Positions 1-5,455 of a stretch of 5,455 bases of DNA are shown piece by piece (the first letter of the stretch is position 1; every line of letters starts with the position of its first letter). The position numbers and the translations under genes were made by a program. The DNA comes from DAISIL01 sp036822015 (GTDB lineage Bacteria > Bacteroidota > Bacteroidia > Cytophagales > Bernardetiaceae). The notes under the pieces were generated by a model. The model saw nothing but the letters and a program-made list of their open reading frames with translations. It was not told the origin of the DNA and did not search any database. Location of the stretch: positions 1-5,455 of the forward strand of contig DAISIL010000108.1 of the NCBI GenBank assembly GCA_036822015.1, in the 5' to 3' direction.

Positions 1-18
1 CAGAGTTAGATAGTCTCG
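1..18. other. Probable partial CRISPR spacer cut by window edge
   Basis: These 18 bases directly precede the first complete repeat and do not resemble the repeat or the right-hand flank. The complete spacers are 29-31 bases, so this is most simply the 3' part of another spacer, meaning the array continues to the left of the window. The alternative is that it is the flank or leader; 18 bases are too few to decide. Confidence 0.55.
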
Positions 19-252
19 GTTGTGATTCCCTTGCAAATTTAGGGATTTGACAACATGGGAAGAAATAGGCTGTTTTACCAGTTCAGTTGTGATTCCCTTG
101 CAAATTTAGGGATTTGACAACAGTTTTCAAAAAAGTCAAAGAACAACAGAGTTGTGATTCCCTTGCAAATTTAGGGATTTGACAACTGATTTCCAAACAA
201 AATGAAGAAAACTTTCGTTGTGATTCCCTTGCAAATTTAGGGATTTGACAAC
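19..252 (+). CRISPR. CRISPR array end, four 36-base repeats, probable type II-C
   Basis: Four identical 36-base repeats lie at 19-54, 86-121, 151-186 and 217-252, separated by three unrelated spacers at 55-85 (31 bases), 122-150 (29) and 187-216 (30). The repeat starts GTTGTGATTCCCTT and ends AGGGATTTGACAAC. Its ends are complementary (GTTGT with ACAAC), and so are its inner parts (TCCCT with AGGGA). The repeat length, the spacers near 30 bases and the GTTGT...CCCTT start resemble type II-C repeats such as that of Neisseria Cas9. Type VI-B (Cas13b) repeats share the GTTG...ACAAC design and are the main alternative. The tracrRNA-like sequence to the right favours II-C and implies that crRNA is read on the plus strand. 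Spacers 2 and 3 are A-rich (about 27-28% GC), far below the neighbouring genes. No cas gene is in view. With all repeats identical, degeneration does not show which end is the leader. Confidence 0.97.
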
Positions 253-261
253 GGAAAGACC

Positions 262-285
262 AAAAAGTAAGCAAAAACGACTTAC
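262..285 (-). terminator. Weak hairpin plus T5, possible tracrRNA terminator
   Basis: On the minus strand GTAAGT (285-280) can pair with GCTTAC (272-267), giving six pairs including one T-G wobble around a 7-base loop, followed at once by TTTTT (266-262). This has the form of an intrinsic terminator for minus-strand transcription. The stem is short and poor in GC, so it would be a weak one. It ends ten bases before the last CRISPR repeat, so an RNA stopping here would not run into the array. Confidence 0.4.
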
Positions 286-289
286 AAAC

Positions 290-329
290 CTAGCCCTCCA
301 CCCACCTCAAGGACAGTCGCTAGCCCTCC
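290..329. repeat. Direct repeat CTAGCCCTCC, two copies 30 bases apart
   Basis: CTAGCCCTCC occurs at 290-299 and again at 320-329. The second copy overlaps the loop and right arm of the stem-loop at 304-337, the first lies between that stem-loop and the terminator-like hairpin. On the minus strand both read GGAGGGCTAG. The role is unknown; it may be part of tracrRNA structure or a small duplication. Confidence 0.6.
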
Positions 330-337
330 TTGATGGT
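304..337 (-). other. Stem-loop within candidate tracrRNA
   Basis: ACCTCAAGGA (304-313) is complementary to TCCTTGA (327-333) and, past one unpaired base at 334, to GGT (335-337). That is ten pairs around a 13-base loop. The seven central pairs are perfect. No T run follows on either strand, so it does not look like a terminator. Its place after the anti-repeat on the minus strand fits an internal tracrRNA hairpin. TCCTT at 327-331 can alternatively pair with AAGGA at 339-343, so two exclusive folds exist. Confidence 0.5.
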
Positions 338-355
338 TAAGGATAAACAACAAAA

Positions 356-388
356 GTTGCGAAGACTTACTTGCCTTTGCGGGCTGAC
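356..388 (-). other. Anti-repeat (degenerate copy of the CRISPR repeat)
   Basis: On the plus strand this 33-base stretch keeps, in the same order as the repeat, GTTG-x-GA (356-362, repeat bases 1-7), CTTGC (370-374, repeat 12-16), TTT (376-378, repeat 20-22), GGG (381-383, repeat 24-26) and TGAC (385-388, repeat 30-33). It spans the same length as repeat bases 1-33. RNA from the minus strand could thus pair with the crRNA repeat through five helical blocks; the pair at repeat base 5 would be a G-U wobble. The unpaired bulge falls around repeat bases 8-11, near where the Neisseria II-C duplex, as I recall it, is also mismatched. It lies 103 bases past the last true repeat, too far for a normal spacer, which argues against a simple worn-out terminal repeat. 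Confidence 0.55.
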
Positions 389-410
389 TTTTTTTTTCGC
401 CCAAAAAGTC
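386..410. repeat. Inverted repeat GACTTTTT / AAAAAGTC
   Basis: GACTTTTT (386-393) and AAAAAGTC (403-410) form a perfect 8-bp inverted repeat around a 9-base loop containing the rest of a nine-T run and CGCCC. It sits 40 bases before the kinase start codon and at the 5' side of the candidate minus-strand tracrRNA. It could be an operator between divergent transcripts, a 5' stem of the tracrRNA, or a chance product of the T and A runs. No T run follows on either strand in the position expected of a terminator. Confidence 0.4.
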
Positions 411-450
411 TTACTTTGGCACGACTGTTTTTCTTCATCCTGATTTGCTC

Positions 451-3129
451 ATGCAACCGAAAATCCTTTGGAGTGTTGTTTTTTGTTTGGTGTTATGGAC
501 AGCCGATGCCCAGCAGCGTCCCGACGAGTGGCGCAAACGCCTGGAGGAGACCAACGACCCGATAGAAAAAATTACCGTTCTGCGGGATATTGCCCAATCT
601 TACCAACAAAACCAGCAGCACGAACTCGCCCTGCCCTATCTGCTCCGCGCCGAGCGGCTCCTGGTGCAGTATGCCGAGCCTGCTGATGTGCTGGCTCTCC
701 AACACGAGATCGGTTTGTTTTTCCTGGATTGGGGCATTCCCCAACGGGCAGCACCGTATTTTTTGCGGGCGCATCAGGGCTACGAAGCCCTCCGTCAGCC
801 CAACCTGGCCATGCGGGCCCTCTCCAAAGCCGCCCACACCTACACCCAAACTGGCGATTGGACACAGGCCATCAGCCACTACCAAAAACTAGAAGCCCTC
901 CAAAAAGACACCCAAGACCTAGCCCAACTCCTCACTACCCAATCTGCCCTAGCCGATTGCCGACGTGCCATCAACCAAAACCAGGTCGCGTTGGCACACA
1001 ACCAGACCGCCCTCCAAACCGCCCGGCAACTCAATGACCCCGAAAAAATCGCCCTCGCCCTCAACAACTTAGCCTATGCCCAGCGCATCGAAGGGCAACT
1101 GATCGAAGCCCGAGATGGGTTTCAGGAAGCCATCAAACACTTTGAAAAGGCACAAGTACCCAACGACAACCCGGGCTACCTGACGGCGATCAACAACCTG
1201 GCCATCCTCCAACAAAACCTCGGCGATAACGAAGCCGCCCTATCCCTACTCCGAAAGCTAGAAGAGCGGTACGCCAAAAACCCCGTCGCCCAAGCCCATG
1301 TCTTACAGCGCATTGCACAAGTGCAGTTCTATGCCCGACGCTACCCCGAGGCACTCGCCCCCGTCAATGAAGCCATCCAAATTGCCATCGAAGGCAACCA
1401 AAACGAACTCCTGGCCACGGCTTACCGCACCAAATCCGACATCCTCAAAGAACTCGGCGAACCCCGCCAAGCCATCGAACTCCTCGAGTTGAGCAACAAG
1501 ATAAACGCCCAAATCCAGCAACAAAAAAACGAAGCCGAACGCCAGCGCGTCGCCAAAGCCGCCCTGGCCCAACGAGCCGAGAGCCAACTCGAACTCGATC
1601 TGGTAGCCGAAGAGAAAAAAATCCTTGAACTCGACAAGCTCCGCTCCGATTCCATCCGAAAGGCCAACCAAATCCAACTCCTCCGAGAGCGAAGCATCAA
1701 CGACAGCCTCAAAATCGCCGAGCAGCAGCGCGGACGCGAGCAAGCCCAAACCGAGCTTAACCTCGTCCGGCAACGCCTCGAAAACCAACGCAAAAACCAA
1801 GAAATCGCAGACCTCCAACAGCAGCAGACCCTGCAAGCCCTCCAACTCCAACAAGCCGAAATCGAGCAAGAACGCGCTAAGGAAGCCAAAGAAAATGCCG
1901 AGAAAGCCCAGCAGATGTCGGAGCAGCAACGCCAACTCGAGCAGGTCAAACGCCGAGAAGCCGAGCAGAAAAACTACTTTTTTATTGCCATCGGGATTTT
2001 CTTCTTGTTTGGGTTCTTGCTCATCCTCTATTTCCTCCAAAAAATCCAGCGTACCAACAGCCGCCTCAAAGCACAAAACGACCAGATTCTCGCCCAAAAG
2101 CAACAAATCGAAACCCAAAATAGCGAAATCAACATCCTCCTGGCCGATACCCGCGAAAAAAACGAACAACTCCTAGCCTCCGAAGAAGAACTCCGCCAAA
2201 ACTCCGAAGAACTCAAGGCCATCAACGAAAACCTCGAAATCACCTCTCACCGCCTCGAGCAAAGCCTCGAAAGTGAAATCGAAAGCCGACAAAAACTCAC
2301 GGAGACCTACGAAAAACTCAAAGATGCCCAGTCCCAACTCGTCCAGTCCGAGAAAATGTCCTCCCTCGGGCAACTCACCGCCGGCATCGCCCACGAAATC
2401 AACAACCCCATCAACTTCATCAATTCCGGTGCCGATTCGGTTCAACTCAACTTCCAGGACATCCGCGAACTCCTCGACAAGTACGCCGCCCTCACGCCCG
2501 AAAACGCCGCCGAGACCATCGAAGAGATCAACGCCTTCAAGGAGGAAATCGAATTTGAAGAAATCATGGAGGAGACCACCGAACTCATCGCGGGACTTAA
2601 GAGCGGTGCCGAACGCACGGCAGAAATCGTCAAAGGGCTGCGTACTTTCTCCCGCCTCGACGAAAGCGACCTCAAAAAAATACGCATCGAAGAAGGCCTC
2701 GATTCTACCCTCGTCATGCTCCGCAACCAGTACAAAGACCGCATCACGATCCACAAAGACTACGCCGATACCCCCGCCATCGAATGCTACGCCGGCAAGC
2801 TCAATCAGGTCTTTATGAACATCTTAGCCAATGCCATCCAGGCCATCCCCGAGCAGGGAGAGATATTCCTGACCACCCAAAAAATCGACCCAGATCACAT
2901 CCGTATTGCCATCCGAGATACCGGAACCGGAATGCCCGAATCGGTCAGAAAACGCATCTTTGAGCCTTTCTTTACGACCAAAGATGTCGGCAAAGGCACC
3001 GGACTCGGACTCTCCATTACGTTCAGCATCATCGAGAAGCACAACGGAAAGCTAGAAGTTGAGTCCGAAGAAGGCAAAGGAACCACATTTTTTATTACCT
3101 TACCCGTTCGTCATCCCGAACACACCTAA
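451..3129 (+). CDS. TPR / coiled-coil membrane sensor histidine kinase
   Basis: This 892-residue protein should sense a signal and autophosphorylate on His as the first half of a two-component system. Residues 1-20 form a signal peptide (hydrophobic core, ADA then QQ as a likely cleavage site). About eight TPR-like helical pairs span roughly 40-354 (clear ones near 121-152, 201-234, 245-276, 282-312 and 320-354). A Gln/Glu/Arg-rich coiled coil covers about 355-507, a single membrane helix 509-529, and a second coiled coil about 530-635. The kinase core follows: H box GIAHEINNP with H648, GLRTFSR at 729-735, N box with N790 and N794, G1 DTGTGM from D823, F box FEPFFTTK at 837-844, and G2 GKGTGLGLS at 847-855. 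The catalytic motifs look intact. The layout puts the TPRs outside the inner membrane and the kinase inside. The H box to GLRTFSR distance is long because of an acidic insert. No receiver domain is fused and no response regulator is nearby. ATG 451 is preferred to TTG 445 because it gives a clean signal peptide. No Shine-Dalgarno is seen. The ligand is unknown. Confidence 0.95.
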   Translation: MQPKILWSVVFCLVLWTADAQQRPDEWRKRLEETNDPIEKITVLRDIAQSYQQNQQHELALPYLLRAERLLVQYAEPADVLALQHEIGLFFLDWGIPQRAAPYFLRAHQGYEALRQPNLAMRALSKAAHTYTQTGDWTQAISHYQKLEALQKDTQDLAQLLTTQSALADCRRAINQNQVALAHNQTALQTARQLNDPEKIALALNNLAYAQRIEGQLIEARDGFQEAIKHFEKAQVPNDNPGYLTAINNLAILQQNLGDNEAALSLLRKLEERYAKNPVAQAHVLQRIAQVQFYARRYPEALAPVNEAIQIAIEGNQNELLATAYRTKSDILKELGEPRQAIELLELSNKINAQIQQQKNEAERQRVAKAALAQRAESQLELDLVAEEKKILELDKLRSDSIRKANQIQLLRERSINDSLKIAEQQRGREQAQTELNLVRQRLENQRKNQEIADLQQQQTLQALQLQQAEIEQERAKEAKENAEKAQQMSEQQRQLEQVKRREAEQKNYFFIAIGIFFLFGFLLILYFLQKIQRTNSRLKAQNDQILAQKQQIETQNSEINILLADTREKNEQLLASEEELRQNSEELKAINENLEITSHRLEQSLESEIESRQKLTETYEKLKDAQSQLVQSEKMSSLGQLTAGIAHEINNPINFINSGADSVQLNFQDIRELLDKYAALTPENAAETIEEINAFKEEIEFEEIMEETTELIAGLKSGAERTAEIVKGLRTFSRLDESDLKKIRIEEGLDSTLVMLRNQYKDRITIHKDYADTPAIECYAGKLNQVFMNILANAIQAIPEQGEIFLTTQKIDPDHIRIAIRDTGTGMPESVRKRIFEPFFTTKDVGKGTGLGLSITFSIIEKHNGKLEVESEEGKGTTFFITLPVRHPEHT

Positions 3130-3143
3130 GTACCACACCACAT

Positions 3144-3157
3144 ACACACACACACAC
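3144..3157 (+). repeat. (AC)7 dinucleotide tract in the intergenic gap
   Basis: Seven AC units lie in the 33-base gap between the kinase stop codon and the malic enzyme start, ending five bases before the ATG. The whole gap is almost free of G, so it has no Shine-Dalgarno and little ability to fold. That suits SD-independent initiation, as is usual in Bacteroidota. A tract of this length could change by slippage, which would alter spacing in the leader but not the reading frame. Confidence 0.85.
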
Positions 3158-3162
3158 TACCC

Positions 3163-5442
3163 ATGAAGATCCGCAAAGAAGATGCCTTGCATTACCACGC
3201 CAAAGGCAAGCCGGGTAAGATCGAAGTCATCCCGACCAAAGAAACCGACGGGCAGCGCGACCTAGCCCTGGCCTACTCCCCAGGGGTTGCCGAGCCTTGC
3301 AAAGCCATCGCCGAGAACCCCGACGACGTGTACCGCTACACCGCCAAAGGCAACCTGGTGGCCGTCATCTCCAACGGGACAGCCGTCCTGGGCTTAGGCG
3401 ATCTAGGCCCCGAAGCCTCCAAGCCTGTCATGGAGGGAAAAGGCATTCTGTTTAAGATTTTTGCGGGCATTGATGTTTTTGATATTGAGATAGACCGCAC
3501 GGATCCCGAAGACTTCATCAACGTCGTCAAAGCCATTGCCCCCACTTTTGGGGGCATCAACCTCGAGGACATCAAAGCCCCCGAGTGCTTCGAGATTGAG
3601 GCCCGCCTCAAAGCCGAACTCAACATCCCCATCATGCACGACGACCAGCACGGGACGGCCATCATCACGGGGGCGGCTTTGCTCAATGCCCTAGAAGTCG
3701 TCGGCAAGAAAGCCGAAGAGATTCAGATGGTGGTCTCGGGGGCCGGTGCGTCGGCACTTTCTTGTATCCGCATCTTCCAGGATTTGGGCGTACAGCCCGA
3801 GCATATTGTCGTTTGTGATAGCAAGGGGGTCATTCGTCAAGACCGCGACCCGCTGCCACCAACCAAAGCACCCTTTGCCACCAGCCGCGACCTGCATACG
3901 CTTTCGGATGCCCTCGAAGGAGCAGATTTGTTTTTGGGGCTTTCGATGGCCAATGTCCTCAAGCCCGAGATGTTACAAAAAATGGCAGAAAACCCCATCG
4001 TCTTTGCCCTCGCCAATCCCGATCCCGAGATTGAGTATGAGCTAGCCATGAACACCCGCTCGGATGTTGTGATGGCTACGGGGCGTTCCGACTACCCCAA
4101 CCAGGTCAATAACGTGCTGGGCTTTCCGTTCATCTTCCGTGGGGCTTTGGATGTACGGGCTACCCAAATCAACGAAGCCATGAAGCTGGCCGCCGTTCGG
4201 GCCATCGCCCAGCTCACCAAAGAGCAAGTGCCGGAGGTCGTCAGGATTGCTTATGCCGGCGAAAACCTCTCTTTTGGGCGTAAGTACATCATCCCTAAGC
4301 CCTTAGATCCGCGTCTGCTCACTACCGTAGCCCCTGCCGTTGCGCGGGCAGCCATCGAGAGTGGGGTAGCCCGCAAACCCATCACAGATTGGCACGCCTA
4401 CGAAGTCGAACTCATGGCGCGTTTGGGTTACGATCGCTCCATCATCCGACAGCTCAACACCATCGCCCGCAAAGACCCCCAGCGCGTCGTTTTTGCCGAA
4501 GCGACGGACTACCGCGTCCTGATGGCCGCCCAGATCGTGATGGACGAAAAAATCGCCTATCCCGTCTTGCTCGGCAGCAAAGAAAAGATCGAAGCCGTTG
4601 CCCTCGAGCATAACATTGACATCAAAGGGTGCAAAATTTGTGATCCGCGAAGCCCCGAAATGCTCCGCAAGCGGGAGGAGTTCGGTCGTCTGCTCTTCGA
4701 GAAACGCAAGCGCAGGGGCTACAACATCAGCGAAGCCATCAAGATCATGCGGGCCCGCAACTACTTCGGGATGATGATGGTCGAGCAGGGCGAAGCCGAT
4801 GTACTCATCTCTGGCCTTACCCGTAAGTACGCCGATACCACACGCCCGGCCCTCGAGATTATCGGGGCTGTCCCAGGCAAAAAAGTAGCCGGTATGTACA
4901 TGATGCTCACCAAGCGGGGGATGTTTTTCTTCACCGATACGACGATGAACGAAGACCCCACGGCCGAGGAACTCTCCGAGATTGCCGCCCTGACTGCCAA
5001 GACGGTTTCCGAGTTCGGGATCAAACCCAAGGTCGCTTTCTTGTCGTACTCCAACTTTGGCTCCTCCGAGTCCAGGGAACCCCAAAAGATGCGCCGCGCC
5101 ACTAAGCTATTCAAGGAGGCCTATCCCGAGATCATCGCCGATGGGGAGCTACAAGCCAACGTTGCCCTCAACAGGGAACTGCTCCGCGAAAACTATCCCT
5201 TTTCCGAACTAGTCGATAACCCGCCCAATATTTTCATTTTCCCGGATTTGAGCGCGGGCAATATCGCCTACAAACTCATGCAAGAGATGGGCGGCATGGA
5301 GGCCGTGGGCCCGATCTTGATCGGTCTCAAAAAGTCGGTGCATATCCTCCAACTCGGCAGCTCCGTCCGCGAGATCGTCAATATGGTAACGATTGGTGTC
5401 GTGGACGCACAAAAGAAAAAATTGAAACAACAAAATCAATGA
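3163..5442 (+). CDS. maeB: NADP-dependent malic enzyme, MaeB type with PTA-like domain
   Basis: It oxidatively decarboxylates malate to pyruvate with NAD(P) in the cytoplasm, supplying pyruvate and usually NADPH. At 759 residues it matches the length I recall for E. coli MaeB. The malic domain covers about 1-405: SPGVAEPC preceded by Y38 (likely catalytic Tyr), EGK with K93 (likely catalytic Lys), NLEDIKAPE with E135 and D136 plus HDDQHGT with D160/D161 (metal ligands), and the dinucleotide motif GAGASA at 193-198 followed by D219-SKG. A linker leads to a phosphotransacetylase-like domain at about 425-755 (GMFFFTDTTMN, ADGELQ, FPDLSAGNIAYKL, GPILIGL). In this family that domain is known as regulatory, responding to acetyl-CoA in E. 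coli, rather than enzymatic. Here the catalytic Ser-Arg motif of true PTA is replaced by Q730-L731. The ATG at 3163 matches the expected N-terminus. TGA is followed directly by TAA. It probably follows the kinase gene on one transcript, since the gap is 33 bases and has no terminator. NADP preference is taken from the family, not proven by the sequence. Confidence 0.97.
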   Translation: MKIRKEDALHYHAKGKPGKIEVIPTKETDGQRDLALAYSPGVAEPCKAIAENPDDVYRYTAKGNLVAVISNGTAVLGLGDLGPEASKPVMEGKGILFKIFAGIDVFDIEIDRTDPEDFINVVKAIAPTFGGINLEDIKAPECFEIEARLKAELNIPIMHDDQHGTAIITGAALLNALEVVGKKAEEIQMVVSGAGASALSCIRIFQDLGVQPEHIVVCDSKGVIRQDRDPLPPTKAPFATSRDLHTLSDALEGADLFLGLSMANVLKPEMLQKMAENPIVFALANPDPEIEYELAMNTRSDVVMATGRSDYPNQVNNVLGFPFIFRGALDVRATQINEAMKLAAVRAIAQLTKEQVPEVVRIAYAGENLSFGRKYIIPKPLDPRLLTTVAPAVARAAIESGVARKPITDWHAYEVELMARLGYDRSIIRQLNTIARKDPQRVVFAEATDYRVLMAAQIVMDEKIAYPVLLGSKEKIEAVALEHNIDIKGCKICDPRSPEMLRKREEFGRLLFEKRKRRGYNISEAIKIMRARNYFGMMMVEQGEADVLISGLTRKYADTTRPALEIIGAVPGKKVAGMYMMLTKRGMFFFTDTTMNEDPTAEELSEIAALTAKTVSEFGIKPKVAFLSYSNFGSSESREPQKMRRATKLFKEAYPEIIADGELQANVALNRELLRENYPFSELVDNPPNIFIFPDLSAGNIAYKLMQEMGGMEAVGPILIGLKKSVHILQLGSSVREIVNMVTIGVVDAQKKKLKQQNQ

Positions 5443-5455
5443 TAACAACTGTTCC

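Larger units (their letters stand above)
262..391 (-). ncRNA. Candidate tracrRNA of a type II-C CRISPR system
   Basis: Read on the minus strand, this gene-free stretch has the order of parts of a tracrRNA: an anti-repeat (388 to 356), an A/T-rich linker, a stem-loop (337 to 304), a G-rich stretch and a terminator-like hairpin with five T (285 to 262). The tracrRNA pairs with the repeat part of pre-crRNA so that the duplex is processed and loaded into Cas9. The predicted length of about 130 bases fits known II-C tracrRNAs. It would be transcribed towards the array and would pair with plus-strand crRNA. The 5' end is not defined: no convincing promoter was found between 392 and 450, so 391 is only a working limit. 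The parts are seen in the sequence; the RNA itself is inferred. A chance resemblance of the anti-repeat remains possible. Confidence 0.55.

Noticed and set aside
19..252. Type VI-B (Cas13b) assignment of the array
   Set aside because: Repeat length, ends and spacer size would fit, but Cas13b systems need no tracrRNA and the anti-repeat at 356-388 favours II-C. It is kept as the main alternative until the cas genes are seen.
83..274. Minus-strand open frame of 63 codons across the CRISPR array
   Set aside because: Its protein is a repetition of the translated CRISPR repeat (IPKFARES-type segments), so it is an artefact of the array.
348..359. CAAC-AAAA-GTTG as a tiny hairpin or repeat remnant
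   Set aside because: Only four pairs. GTTG here is better explained as the start of the anti-repeat, and the preceding CAAC has no further match to the repeat.
411..419. TTACTTTGG as a Bacteroidota -7 promoter box (TAnnTTTG) for the kinase
   Set aside because: It is one base short of the consensus spacing and no TTTG-type -33 box lies at the right distance, so I do not call a promoter.
445..450. TTG at 445 as the kinase start
   Set aside because: It adds only Met-Leu before ATG 451, which by itself begins a standard signal peptide; no ribosome binding site favours the TTG.
1303..2169. Minus-strand open frame of 288 codons inside the kinase gene
   Set aside because: It is antisense to the coiled-coil region, is rich in Leu, Phe and Glu as expected from reverse reading of that composition, and shows no recognisable domain.
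4303..5085. Minus-strand open frame of 260 codons inside maeB
   Set aside because: It is antisense to a well-conserved enzyme domain and has no recognisable motif.
5443..5455. Possible terminator after maeB
   Set aside because: Only 13 bases remain after the stop codon; AACA/TGTT there is too short to form a stem. Any terminator lies outside the window.

Overview
The window looks like a chromosomal piece of a Bacteroidota bacterium (Cytophagales or Saprospirales type). The evidence is indirect: both genes start without a Shine-Dalgarno sequence, the sensor kinase has a TPR/coiled-coil design that is common in that phylum, and the CRISPR repeat is of the GTTGT...ACAAC kind found there. This assignment is an inference; no marker gene is present.

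Layout. Bases 1-252 hold the right-hand end of a CRISPR array: four identical 36-base repeats, three spacers of 29-31 bases, and 18 bases of what is probably a fourth spacer cut by the window edge. No cas gene is in the window. Bases 253-450 hold no protein gene, but they are not featureless. On the minus strand they contain, in order, a sequence that can pair with most of the CRISPR repeat (388 to 356), a 10-bp stem-loop (337 to 304) and a short hairpin followed by five T (285 to 262). This is the layout of a tracrRNA, and together with the repeat sequence it points to a type II-C (Cas9) system whose protein genes lie outside the window, probably to the left.

Bases 451-3129 encode an 892-residue membrane sensor histidine kinase: signal peptide, about eight TPR-like units, a long coiled coil, one membrane helix, a second coiled coil, then a complete kinase core (H, N, G1, F and G2 boxes). 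After 33 bases that include an (AC)7 tract, bases 3163-5442 encode a full-length 759-residue MaeB-type malic enzyme. It has a C-terminal phosphotransacetylase-like domain whose catalytic Ser-Arg pair appears to be replaced. The window ends 13 bases after this gene.

How they fit together. The CRISPR/tracrRNA block is a self-contained defence locus end and is transcribed, if the model is right, divergently from the kinase gene. The kinase and malic enzyme genes run the same way with a short gap and no visible terminator, so they may share a transcript, but nothing in the sequence shows a functional link. No response regulator is visible for the kinase.
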